A stretch of DNA of 64,000 nucleotides from Ruminococcus sp. (GTDB lineage Bacteria > Bacillota > Clostridia > Oscillospirales > Ruminococcaceae): NCBI GenBank assembly GCA_021199375.1, contig JAJQIB010000013.1, forward strand, positions 1-64,000, written 5' to 3'. Below the pieces are notes generated by a model. The model made no database searches and had not been told where the DNA came from. It worked only from the letters and a program-made list of their open reading frames with translations. Every line of letters starts with the position of its first letter. Position 1 is the first letter of the stretch. Below are positions 1-7,849 of the stretch, one piece after another. A program made the translations under genes and the position numbers.

Positions 1-63
1 GCGCGTCTGCCGTTTTTGGTACAAAAACCTTCCGCACACACCTGCAAAATATAAAAAGAACCT

Positions 64-108
64 CTCGAATTTTCTTTCAAAACACCGAATCTTCAAAGAA
101 AATCCGAG
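64..108 (-). terminator. Probable terminator of queT
   Basis: Arms of 14 bp (64-77 and 95-108) pair with one mismatch. On the minus strand the stem is followed after a few bases by a T5 run (near 53-57). It lies just past the queT stop codon. The rest of positions 1-150 shows nothing I can name. Confidence 0.6.
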
Positions 109-150
109 CGATCCCATAACCGAACGGACTATTGCCCGCCCTAGTTTTAA

Positions 151-654
151 CTAAATCGACTCACCATCATCAGCAAGCATCCCCATGAATTTTTTGTTCC
201 TAGACAAAGCTTTCATAAGTATGCTTCCAACTATTGTGACACATACAAGCTCACCAACAGCCACCTGTACCATTGATAAAACCAAAGGTGAATTAAATAC
301 AATCTTTAGCTCTAAACCAACAAGAATTGCGTTAAATATCACCGGGAAAAGCGATGCTGTGATGTAGTTAAGCTTGTTTCTTAAAAGATAAATGCAAATT
401 CCTGCAATTAGCGTTGCGGATGTGCCAACAACTGTGTCAATTACACCTACTGTGCTAAAGATGTTAGATATAAAGCATCCAACGGTAAGTGCAAAGACAT
501 AATCCTTGCTGAATAAGCATAGAAGCATAAGCGCTTCCGCAATGCGAAACTGTACGCCACCATAAGACATAAACGAAAGTCCGACGGTTAGCACAACGTA
601 AATCGCTGCAACCAGACCTGTTCTAGTTATCCTTTTAGTGCTGAAATTTTCCAT
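151..654 (-). CDS. queT: QueT family queuosine-precursor ECF transporter S-component
   Basis: Integral membrane substrate-binding subunit of an energy-coupling factor transporter, predicted to import a queuosine precursor such as preQ1 for tRNA modification. The 167 residues are almost all hydrophobic, with about five membrane segments, the usual size for the family. The N-terminal T-R-x-G-L-V-A-A-I-Y stretch and the following Y-G-G-V-Q-F-R-I-A-E-A motif are typical of QueT. The ATG at 652-654 has the SD aaggag at 663-668. The assignment is reinforced by a preQ1-I riboswitch immediately upstream. The shared ECF energising module is not in this window. The gene follows fba with no visible promoter between them, so it may be read from the fba transcript and controlled at translation. 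Confidence 0.9.
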   Translation of the reverse strand: MENFSTKRITRTGLVAAIYVVLTVGLSFMSYGGVQFRIAEALMLLCLFSKDYVFALTVGCFISNIFSTVGVIDTVVGTSATLIAGICIYLLRNKLNYITASLFPVIFNAILVGLELKIVFNSPLVLSMVQVAVGELVCVTIVGSILMKALSRNKKFMGMLADDGESI

Positions 655-660
655 GTTTAT

Positions 661-706
661 CTCTCCTTGTTTTTATTAACGAGTGGTTAAGCTAGGATAC
701 ACTCGT
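661..706 (-). promoter_or_regulatory. preQ1-I riboswitch
   Basis: On the minus strand a 7-bp stem (700-706 with 679-685) closes a loop containing CCTAGCTTAAC. An A-rich tail follows and ends in AAGGAG, which is also the ribosome binding site of queT. This is the layout of the small class I preQ1 aptamer: short stem, C-containing loop, A-rich strand in the minor groove, and a pseudoknot that uses the SD. Ligand binding would therefore hide the SD and lower queT translation. No terminator follows it. Confidence 0.85.
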
Positions 707-724
707 ATTAAATTTTAATTTAGA

Positions 725-1588
725 TTAAGCCTTGCCAACAGAACCGAATAGCTCCATCTTCTCCTTAACCTTGTCCTTAATTGCTTCATATCCAGGAGCA
801 AGCAGCTTTCTTGGGTCAAATCCCTTGCCCTTAAGGTCCTTGCCCTCTTCAACATACTGTCTTGTAGCAGCCTGGAATACCAGCTGGCACTCAGTATTAA
901 CATTGATCTTTGCAACGCCAAGCGAAATAGCCTTAGCAATCATATCATCAGGAATTCCTGTGCCGCCGTGAAGTACCAAAGGCATATCTCCAACCTTTTC
1001 CTTAACAGCTGCAAGAGTCTCAAATGAAAGTCCCGGCCAGTTTTCAGGATATACACCATGAATATTTCCAATTCCTGCTGCAAGCATTGTAACGCCAAGG
1101 TCAGCAATCATCTTGCACTCGTCAGGATCTGCACATTCACCCATTCCTACAACGCCGTCCTCTTCACCGCCGATTGAGCCTACCTCAGCCTCAAGTGATA
1201 GTCCAAGAACATCGCAGGTATTTACCAAAGCCTTGGTCTTTTCAATATTCTCTTCGATCGGATAGTGAGATCCATCGAACATTACAGACGAAAAGCCTGC
1301 ATTTATGCACTTCTTAGCGCCCTCAAAGGTGCCGTGATCCAGATGAAGAGCAACAGGAACTGTAATGTTAAGCTCATCAAGCATACCATTTACCATGCCG
1401 ACTACCGTCTTAAAACCACACATATACTTGCCTGCACCCTCGGAAACACCAAGAATTACAGGTGATTGACACTCCTGAGCTGTAAGCACAATTGCCTTTG
1501 TCCACTCAAGATTGTTTATGTTGAACTGTCCTACTGCATAATGACCTGCTACTGCCTTTGCCATCATATCCTTAGTTGAAACTAACAT
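725..1588 (-). CDS. fba: Class II fructose-1,6-bisphosphate aldolase
   Basis: Zinc-dependent aldolase that interconverts fructose-1,6-bisphosphate with dihydroxyacetone phosphate and glyceraldehyde-3-phosphate in glycolysis and gluconeogenesis. It has 287 residues, the normal length for the short class II group. The metal and catalytic motifs are visible: L-H-L-D-H-G near residue 84 (Asp84, His85), E-A-E-V-G near 135, N-I-H-G-V-Y with His177, and L-H-G-G-T-G with His207. The SD ggaggg precedes the ATG at 1586-1588. It has its own consensus promoter. The gap to the queT riboswitch is only about 18 nt. Confidence 0.95.
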   Translation of the reverse strand: MLVSTKDMMAKAVAGHYAVGQFNINNLEWTKAIVLTAQECQSPVILGVSEGAGKYMCGFKTVVGMVNGMLDELNITVPVALHLDHGTFEGAKKCINAGFSSVMFDGSHYPIEENIEKTKALVNTCDVLGLSLEAEVGSIGGEEDGVVGMGECADPDECKMIADLGVTMLAAGIGNIHGVYPENWPGLSFETLAAVKEKVGDMPLVLHGGTGIPDDMIAKAISLGVAKINVNTECQLVFQAATRQYVEEGKDLKGKGFDPRKLLAPGYEAIKDKVKEKMELFGSVGKA

Positions 1589-1644
1589 CTGAAAACACCC
1601 TCCGTTATATTCCTTTAATTCGTCATCGTTCCGACAACAATAAC

Positions 1645-1673
1645 ATTATACACTTTTTTAGATCGAATTTCAA
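1645..1673 (-). promoter_or_regulatory. Sigma-A promoter of fba
   Basis: TTGAAA (1668-1673), 17-bp spacer, TATAAT (1645-1650), reading left towards fba. Confidence 0.8.
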
Positions 1674-1728
1674 GTCCTTTTCTGTTCTTTTACATTTGCC
1701 GAAACGTTTTTTAACACTTTATACATAA

Positions 1729-2301
1729 TCACTGCTCATAGGTTTTTATTACATTTAATGCCACTTCCAGCTTTGTGCATCTCATATCCATCGCCTGCTT
1801 CTCAAGATAGCGATGAGCCTGAGTTTCGGTAAATCCCAAATACTGCATGAGTGCAAATTTAGCACGGTTGATCACTCTCATTTCCTCTAACCGTTTGTGC
1901 AGCTTGACATTTTCCTGTGCAACTCCCATCATGCGCTTATGCGTAGCCTTTGCAATTCGTAAAAGTCCGTACATTGCCTGACGATTTATAGGCTTTGCAA
2001 GAACCATTACACCAAAATCAGCCATTCTATCACCGATAGCATCGCTGTTTTCAGATCTTACAATCATTACACATGACGCGCTAGTTGATGATGTAATATA
2101 CTCCGCAAGCTCGTTTCCAAACTCATCTGAAAGCGGACAATTTATAATCACAAGATCATAAAGTGTATCTGCTATTACTCGTCTAGCCTCATTGCCTGTA
2201 TTCACCACAGACTGTGCGCAGTTCGGATAGCTGTCCTTTATAAGATTTACAATTGCGCCGGTAGCTTTATCTCCACTCGACACTATCAATACCCTGTCCA
2301 T
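1729..2301 (-). CDS. ANTAR-domain RNA-binding antiterminator with degenerate receiver
   Basis: Predicted transcription antiterminator that acts by binding leader RNA. Residues 1-115 form a response-regulator-like receiver and about 125-185 an ANTAR helical domain (R-A-K-F-A-L-M then T-E-T-Q-A-H-R-Y-L pattern). The receiver looks unphosphorylatable: the acceptor position in L-V-I-I-N-C-P-L is Asn54 instead of Asp, and the N-terminal acidic pair is missing (V-L-I-V-S-S-G-D). The conserved Lys remains (A-K-P, Lys103). It lies 55 bp after glnA in the same direction and is probably co-transcribed with it. ANTAR regulators beside glnA are known in clostridia as nitrogen-control antiterminators. I chose the ATG at 2299-2301 over an upstream TTG because of the G-rich SD. 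No clear terminator follows it. Confidence 0.85.
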   Translation of the reverse strand: MDRVLIVSSGDKATGAIVNLIKDSYPNCAQSVVNTGNEARRVIADTLYDLVIINCPLSDEFGNELAEYITSSTSASCVMIVRSENSDAIGDRMADFGVMVLAKPINRQAMYGLLRIAKATHKRMMGVAQENVKLHKRLEEMRVINRAKFALMQYLGFTETQAHRYLEKQAMDMRCTKLEVALNVIKTYEQ

Positions 2302-2355
2302 CAAAGCACCCCCTTGTACCGTCTACATTTCCCACTTGTACTTTGCCGCCTTTAT

Positions 2356-3663
2356 TTACAGAGTATAGAAAAACTTGACCGTCTCGTAAATCTCCTTGTT
2401 TTGCGCTTGCTCAAAATCAACGCACATGCTTCTCTTCTTGTCGATTATATATTCAAGCATACGCTCATTAGTGTTTTTCTTAATAAAATCGCTCGATTCA
2501 GCCATTTCGACAGCCTCCTGAAGGCTTGTAGGAAGCTTTGAACAGTCGGTATCCTTAGCCTCTTGAGCAGTCTTAATTGGCTCATTAGCGCTATAACCGC
2601 ACTCAATTCCATCAAGACAAGCATTAAGAATAAGACCTATAGCAAAATAAGGATTGCATGTGTTATCAGGTGTGCGAATGGTTAAAGCTCCGCTGCCATC
2701 CTTAGTTCTTCTCATTCTTATCGGAGCATTTATGTTCAAATCCGTCCATACGGAATGCTGCATGGAATCAAGCGCCGCTATACGTGAGTATGAATTCGTA
2801 ACACCGTTAAAAAAGAGTGTCATATCAGGCAGATTTTTGAGCAATCCGCCCAGCATCCTGCTTGCAAGCACCGTAAGACTTCCATCTCTTTGGGCAAAAA
2901 CATCGTCCGAGCCTTTAGTGCAGGACAGACCAATCTGCAAACAGCTGCCGCTCTTATCAGGTAAGGGCTTAGGCATAAAGGAGGCGTAAAGACCATTTCT
3001 TGACGATACAGACTTCACTGTGTTTTTAAACGAAATCAAATTATCCGCAGCGCTAAGCGGTTCAGAGGAATTAAAGTCAATTTCGTTTTGTCCCGGACCT
3101 GCCTCATGGCGTGAGCTTTTTGGGTATATCTCCATCTGCTCCAGCGTCATGCAGATATCACGTCTTAGGTTTTCAGCACGATCTACGGGAGCAACATCGC
3201 AGCAGCCGGCTGTGTCATACGGTATCTTTGTCGGAAGTCCCTTGTCATCAAGCTCAAAGACATAAAACTCACAGGATGTGCTAACCTTAAAGTTTAATCC
3301 CATATTCTTTGCTCGCTTTACTGCATTATCAAGATAATGCCTTCCATCGCCCTCAAATGGAGTGCCATCCTCACGAAAAATCGAGCAGAAAAGCCTCATG
3401 ACTCTTCCCTGCTGTGGTCTCCACGGCAAAAGCGATAATGTATCAAGCACAGGAACAAGCACAAGATCCATATCACACACGCCCATAAATCCATCCATCT
3501 TAGATGCATCAAACCAATAGCCGTTCTTAAAGACCTTAGGCAGCTCATTTGCCAGCACCGAGATTGCCTTTAAATTGCCAAAGACATCGCAAAACATCAG
3601 CTTTACGAACTTAACATCATTTTCATCCACAAATTGCAGTACCTCACGTTCGGTATAACCCAT
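2356..3663 (-). CDS. glnA: Glutamine synthetase, type I
   Basis: Makes glutamine from glutamate, ammonia and ATP; the partner of the glutamate synthase genes upstream. The 435 residues match a GSI subunit. The N-terminal beta-grasp includes the K-L-M-F-C-D-V-F-G-N stretch. The ammonia/metal-site segment C-E-F-Y-V-F and H-E-A-G-P-G-Q-N-E-I-D-F in the catalytic barrel are visible. I chose the ATG at 3661-3663 because ggagg lies 7 nt upstream; the longer frame to 3750 has no good SD. It has its own promoter inside the end of the preceding gene, followed by a terminator-like hairpin, so expression probably depends on antitermination, plausibly by the ANTAR protein encoded next. Confidence 0.93.
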   Translation of the reverse strand: MGYTEREVLQFVDENDVKFVKLMFCDVFGNLKAISVLANELPKVFKNGYWFDASKMDGFMGVCDMDLVLVPVLDTLSLLPWRPQQGRVMRLFCSIFREDGTPFEGDGRHYLDNAVKRAKNMGLNFKVSTSCEFYVFELDDKGLPTKIPYDTAGCCDVAPVDRAENLRRDICMTLEQMEIYPKSSRHEAGPGQNEIDFNSSEPLSAADNLISFKNTVKSVSSRNGLYASFMPKPLPDKSGSCLQIGLSCTKGSDDVFAQRDGSLTVLASRMLGGLLKNLPDMTLFFNGVTNSYSRIAALDSMQHSVWTDLNINAPIRMRRTKDGSGALTIRTPDNTCNPYFAIGLILNACLDGIECGYSANEPIKTAQEAKDTDCSKLPTSLQEAVEMAESSDFIKKNTNERMLEYIIDKKRSMCVDFEQAQNKEIYETVKFFYTL

Positions 3664-3736
3664 AATATTTCCTCCATTCCCACTAGCACTCAAAATGCCG
3701 TTTGCTTTAACGCTTATTATCATCTCAAGCCTGTTT

Positions 3737-3764
3737 AAAAAGAGGAACACCCTTAGCGTTCCTC
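3737..3764 (-). terminator. Terminator-like hairpin before glnA
   Basis: Perfect 7-bp stem gaggaac/gttcctc (3742-3748, 3758-3764) followed on the minus strand by T5. It can serve as the end of the glutamate synthase operon. It also lies at the very start of the transcript from the glnA promoter at 3770-3798, where it would act as an attenuator. Confidence 0.65.
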
Positions 3765-3769
3765 CCTTT

Positions 3770-3798
3770 ATTATACCATCATTAGTTTTCCGTGTAAA
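3770..3798 (-). promoter_or_regulatory. Sigma-A promoter of glnA
   Basis: TTTACA (3793-3798), 17-bp spacer, TATAAT (3770-3775). The -35 lies inside the last codons of the gene at 3782-4504. The predicted RNA starts a few bases before the hairpin at 3742-3764. Confidence 0.65.
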
Positions 3799-4504
3799 GC
3801 TGTTTATATGGATTTTTTGTGTCCGGAGTTAAAACAAAGAATTTGCTGCTCATTATCTCTTCATAGCTCTGATCAAACTTTTTGCAAAATTCCTTTACAT
3901 ACCCGGCTATTTCATCCATATCGCTCTTCTTAGCCTCTGCAGCCTTCACCTGTGCGGGCAAATCCCACGGTGTCTTATCGGTTCTCAGGAAAATCTTTCC
4001 TCCGTGCATACCCGTGCCGCAAAAGCGTCCAACCACATCGCCATTCTCATATCCGATTCCGAGAACCACAATATAGCCGCCTGCCTGATATTCGCCCAAA
4101 AAGCTTCCTGCCTTACCGCCAATTATCAATGCAGGAACGTGCTCCATATAGCTCTTCATATGAATTCCGGTTCTGTAGCCTGAATTGTCACGAACATAAA
4201 TTGCTCCGCCTCTCATAGCGTATCCAGTAGCGTCACCTGCCGAGCCATGCACCGTGATGCTGCCCTTATTCATTGTGTCGCCGCATGCATCCTGTGCATT
4301 GCCGTTCACTACAATATCGCATCCATCAAGATAAGCTCCGAGAGCGTTGCCGGGTGTGCCATTTATTACAACACTTCCCGTCTTCTTGCCTGCAGCGATA
4401 TACCTTTGACCTATACAGTTATCAAGAGTAATTACATCGTCATCGCAAGCCTTTATCTTCTCGTTAAGCGTCTGAAAGTGCATTAAATCTACTTGTATCT
4501 TCAT
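3782..4504 (-). CDS. Glutamate synthase, C-terminal GXGXG beta-helix domain as separate subunit
   Basis: Equivalent to the last domain of the large GOGAT subunit, a right-handed beta-helix with a scaffold role, encoded alone as in the archaeal-type split enzyme. Its 240 residues carry repeated glycine-rich turns: G-N-A-L-G-A-Y-L-D-G, N-G-N-A-Q-D-A-C-G-D, H-G-S-A-G-D-A-T-G-Y-A-M-R-G-G, and V-V-G-R-F-C-G-T-G-M-H-G-G. The SD aaaggagg sits before the ATG at 4504. It is the last gene of the operon that starts at 8956. The spacing to the gene before it is 23 bp. Confidence 0.88.
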   Translation of the reverse strand: MKIQVDLMHFQTLNEKIKACDDDVITLDNCIGQRYIAAGKKTGSVVINGTPGNALGAYLDGCDIVVNGNAQDACGDTMNKGSITVHGSAGDATGYAMRGGAIYVRDNSGYRTGIHMKSYMEHVPALIIGGKAGSFLGEYQAGGYIVVLGIGYENGDVVGRFCGTGMHGGKIFLRTDKTPWDLPAQVKAAEAKKSDMDEIAGYVKEFCKKFDQSYEEIMSSKFFVLTPDTKNPYKQLYTEN

Positions 4505-4527
4505 ACCGATTTCCTCCTTTACGCTTC

Positions 4528-5760
4528 TTAGTGGCTCTGCGCAAGATCAGCGTAGCGCTTCTGCGCCGAAAATGCCATAAGCTGCGGCTTTTGCTTAATC
4601 AGCTCAAAATCAATGCTGTCAAGCGGAGTCTGATTTCTAATAAGCGAGGTGTAAATTCCCGCTCTCTTTATATTTCCTATCATTATGTATCCTACAAGCC
4701 TGTTGTCCTTGTAAAACAGCTTCTTGTAGTTTTCACCTTCACGCTCAGTGTAAACATTGCCCTCATAGCTGCCTGCGGTGATCATATGGTATCCAAACAT
4801 TCCCATAGCATTCATAGGAATTGCATTATCGTAGGTTTTCTCTCCGCCGCCCATATTTACTCCGGCAGTTTCACCCTGAAGGTAAGCGTTCGGCAGCAGT
4901 GCCAAAACTCGCTCAGCTCCGATTGTTATATCATAGCTTTCGGTGCAGTCGCCTGCCGCATAGATGTCTTCAATCGAGGTTTCGCACTTGTTGTTAGTCT
5001 TAATTGCTCTGCCACAGCTTGCGCCGATGTCCTTAAGCAGCGATATGTTCGGTCTAACGCCCACTGCAACTACAAGAATATCAAACTCAACCTCGGCTCC
5101 ACTCTTAAGTATCGCCTTGTCCGGGAAAATCTCATCTGTGCTGTCATTTAGATAAAAGCTTACGTTGTGCTTTTCAATCGACTTTTGTACAAGCTCAGCA
5201 CCCTCAGCATCCAGTACAGACGGCAGGATTCTGTCCGCCATATCTACTACAGTAATTTCCTTGACCTTGTCGGCAATTCCCTCAACGCACTTTAGTCCGA
5301 TAAGACCTGCTCCAATTACCAGCACCTTACTATCAGGAGTAAGCGCTTCACCAAGTGCATGAGCATCATCAAGCGTCATAAAGGTAAATTTCTTCTCAAC
5401 CGTCTCAAGTCCCTTTAGTGGAGGAACAAAAGGCGATGAGCCTGTTGCAACCATCAGCTTATCATACGAAATTACCTCGCCCGACTCAAGCTTCACGTTA
5501 TGCGTTTTTGCATCCACCGAAACGACCGTCTTGCCAAGCATAACATCTACCATATTATCCGCATAAAACGAATCAGGACGATATTTCATTCTCTGCTCGT
5601 CAGTCTTGCCATAAAGCAGATAAGAAATCAGAGGACGCGAATAGGTGTGATGCCTTTCACTTGAGATAAGCAGAATTTCTGAGTACTTATCTACACTTCT
5701 TATACCCTCAACGCAGCCTATAGCCGCAGCCGAGTTTCCGATAATAACTATTTTACTCAT
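4528..5760 (-). CDS. FAD/NAD(P)H-dependent oxidoreductase of the glutamate synthase operon
   Basis: Pyridine-nucleotide flavin oxidoreductase of the NADH:rubredoxin/nitrite reductase type, predicted to feed electrons to the synthase. Residues 1-15 hold the FAD-binding I-I-G-N-S-A-A-A-I-G. A second dinucleotide fold is at about 150 (V-I-G-A-G-L-I-G). The FAD-closing A-A-G-D-C-T-E motif is near 270. At 410 residues it is full length for the family. No active-site Cys pair was seen, so it is not a thioredoxin reductase. It sits between the 4Fe-4S protein and the GXGXG subunit with short gaps, so one transcript is likely. Confidence 0.85.
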   Translation of the reverse strand: MSKIVIIGNSAAAIGCVEGIRSVDKYSEILLISSERHHTYSRPLISYLLYGKTDEQRMKYRPDSFYADNMVDVMLGKTVVSVDAKTHNVKLESGEVISYDKLMVATGSSPFVPPLKGLETVEKKFTFMTLDDAHALGEALTPDSKVLVIGAGLIGLKCVEGIADKVKEITVVDMADRILPSVLDAEGAELVQKSIEKHNVSFYLNDSTDEIFPDKAILKSGAEVEFDILVVAVGVRPNISLLKDIGASCGRAIKTNNKCETSIEDIYAAGDCTESYDITIGAERVLALLPNAYLQGETAGVNMGGGEKTYDNAIPMNAMGMFGYHMITAGSYEGNVYTEREGENYKKLFYKDNRLVGYIMIGNIKRAGIYTSLIRNQTPLDSIDFELIKQKPQLMAFSAQKRYADLAQSH

Positions 5761-5772
5761 CTTCCGCCCTCC

Positions 5773-6204
5773 TTATCTTTCTTCAAAAACAATAGCCTTA
5801 TTCGGACAGCCCTGAACACAAGCAGGCTCTCCACAAGCATTTTTTGTACAAAGCTCACACTTCTGTACTGCATGACCCTCACTGTCGGGCATTATACAGC
5901 CGTAGGGACATGAGAGAATGCAGGTATAGCAGCCAACACACTTGTCGTGATTAAACGAAATCACGCCATCTTCAATTGTAAGCGCACCCGTTATGCAGCT
6001 TTTTACGCAGAGCGGATTTTCACAATGACGGCAGGATACAGCAAAGTTTATTCCATTGCCTTCCTCAACCTGAATTTTCGGATTTATGGTGACGCCTTTA
6101 AGAGCATTCACCATGCTGTCCTTTCCGGAATTTGCAAAAGCACAGTAGTATTCGCAGAGATGACAGCCTAAACACCATTTTTCATTTACATAAATTCTTT
6201 TCAT
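5773..6204 (-). CDS. Multi-cluster 4Fe-4S ferredoxin-type electron carrier
   Basis: Protein of 143 residues with about four cysteine-rich groups: C-L-G-C-H-L-C-E-Y-Y-C, C-R-H-C-E-N-P-L-C-V-K-S-C, C-V-G-C-Y-T-C-I-L-S-C-P, and C-E-L-C...C-G-E-P-A-C-V-Q-G-C-P. This is the DmsB/HycB-like layout of a protein that relays electrons between partners. In this operon it most likely links the flavin oxidoreductase to the FMN/Fe-S synthase subunit. I chose the ATG at 6202-6204 (M-K-R-I-Y-V-N-E) because it has an upstream gagga and matches the usual N-terminus. An upstream in-frame start at 6231 is less likely. Confidence 0.85.
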   Translation of the reverse strand: MKRIYVNEKWCLGCHLCEYYCAFANSGKDSMVNALKGVTINPKIQVEEGNGINFAVSCRHCENPLCVKSCITGALTIEDGVISFNHDKCVGCYTCILSCPYGCIMPDSEGHAVQKCELCTKNACGEPACVQGCPNKAIVFEER

Positions 6205-6262
6205 AGCATAACCATCCTCACTATATAACATCGAGATTTGTTGTTACTTTTCATCAAAGGAG

Positions 6263-7768
6263 TTATTCTCCCGCATGCTTTATGCCGAGAATTGCAAGCT
6301 CTCTGTCTGAAAGTCCGATTCCTCTAAGCATAAGGCGGTTTCCTCTGAGTGATTCGATGGAGTTTATACCCATGCCGCCCATGATTTCCTTAACCTCGTG
6401 ATCCCACGCATGAACCAGGTTCACAAGCCTCTTATAGCCCACATCAGGATTAAGACGCTTTACAAGCTCAGGACGCTGTGTCGCAATACCCCAGTTGCAC
6501 TTACCTGCCTGACATGAACGACATAGATGACATCCCATAGACAAGCATGCCGCTGTTGCAATGTAGCAAGCATCTGCACCAAGCGCTATAGCCTTTACAA
6601 GGTCAGACGATGAACGAATTGAACCGCCTACAACGATTCCAACGTTATCACGGATTCCCTCTTCTCTAAGTCGCTGGTCAACGCTTGCAAGTGCAAGCTC
6701 AATTGGAATACCTACGTTATCACGTATTCTTGTCGGAGCTGCTCCTGTGCCTCCACGATAGCCATCAATTGCGATTATATCGGCACCGCTTCTTGCGATA
6801 CCTGAAGCAATAGCCGCTACGTTATGTACCGCCGCAATCTTTACGATTACTGGCTTCTTGTAGTCGCTTGCTTCCTTTAACGAGAATACCAGCTGACGCA
6901 GATCCTCAATCGAATATATATCGTGATGTGGCGCAGGCGAAATCGCATCTGAGCCCTTAGGAATCATTCTTGTTTTAGAAATATCTGCCGAAACCTTAAT
7001 TCCGGGAAGATGTCCGCCGATACCCGGCTTTGCGCCCTGTCCGATTTTAATTTCAATTGCAGCACCTGCATTCAGGTAGTCCTTAGAAACGCCAAAGCGT
7101 CCAGACGCCACCTGTACTATGGTGTTTGCACCGTATTTGTAGAAATCCTCATGCAAGCCGCCCTCACCGGTGTTGTAGTAAATGCCAAGCTCCTCAGCGG
7201 CACGTGCAAGCGATTCGTGAGCGTTGTAGCTGATTGAACCGTATGACATTGCCGAGAACATTACGGGAGTCGAAAGCTTTAGCTGAGGCGGCATATTATT
7301 TACAAGCTTGCCATCCTTGTCACGCTCAACCTCCGTCGGCTTTTTACCGAGATATGTTGTAGTTTCCATCGGCTCACGCAGCGGGTCGATTGACGGGTTT
7401 GTTACCTGAGATGCATTAAGCAAAATCTTGTCCCAATACACAGGATAGGCCTCAGGATTTCCCATTGATGAAAGCAGAACTCCGCCCGTATTTGCCTGAC
7501 GATAAACCTCAGTAATAGTTTTTCCAGTCCAGTTTGCGTTTGCTTTAAATGTATGATCGCTCTTTACAATTTTAAGAGCCTTTGTCGGGCAGAGCGAAAC
7601 GCAGCGGTGACAACAGACACATTTTGTGTTGTCGGCAACCATCTTGCCCTGCTCAGGGTCATAAAAATGAGCCTCATTTGAACATTGTCTTTCGCACACT
7701 CTGCAAGCAATACATTTATTAGTATCTCTAACTATCTCATATTCTGGATACAGATAATCTATAGCCAT
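6263..7768 (-). CDS. Glutamate synthase FMN-binding domain subunit with N-terminal ferredoxin clusters
   Basis: Catalytic TIM-barrel part of glutamate synthase, which reduces 2-oxoglutarate plus ammonia to glutamate on FMN. Two 4Fe-4S motifs lead the protein (C-I-A-C-R-V-C-E-R-Q-C; C-V-C-C-H-R-C-V-S-L-C-P). The synthase core follows, with G-G-L-H-E-D-F, P-G-I-G-G-H-L-P-G, D-G-Y-R-G-G-T-G-A-A-P and the C-H-L-C-R-S-C-Q-A-G-K-C cluster near the end. It has 501 residues from the ATG at 7766-7768. A TTG at 7798 is in frame but less likely. The separate GATase, GXGXG, ferredoxin and reductase genes make this the archaeal-type split enzyme. Confidence 0.9.
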   Translation of the reverse strand: MAIDYLYPEYEIVRDTNKCIACRVCERQCSNEAHFYDPEQGKMVADNTKCVCCHRCVSLCPTKALKIVKSDHTFKANANWTGKTITEVYRQANTGGVLLSSMGNPEAYPVYWDKILLNASQVTNPSIDPLREPMETTTYLGKKPTEVERDKDGKLVNNMPPQLKLSTPVMFSAMSYGSISYNAHESLARAAEELGIYYNTGEGGLHEDFYKYGANTIVQVASGRFGVSKDYLNAGAAIEIKIGQGAKPGIGGHLPGIKVSADISKTRMIPKGSDAISPAPHHDIYSIEDLRQLVFSLKEASDYKKPVIVKIAAVHNVAAIASGIARSGADIIAIDGYRGGTGAAPTRIRDNVGIPIELALASVDQRLREEGIRDNVGIVVGGSIRSSSDLVKAIALGADACYIATAACLSMGCHLCRSCQAGKCNWGIATQRPELVKRLNPDVGYKRLVNLVHAWDHEVKEIMGGMGINSIESLRGNRLMLRGIGLSDRELAILGIKHAGE

Positions 7769-7849
7769 ATTTAAATACCATCCCTTCTTAACTGACAACG
7801 GATAAATCCTTATTAAATTTTTCCGCAGCGCATATTAAACGCACAGTTG

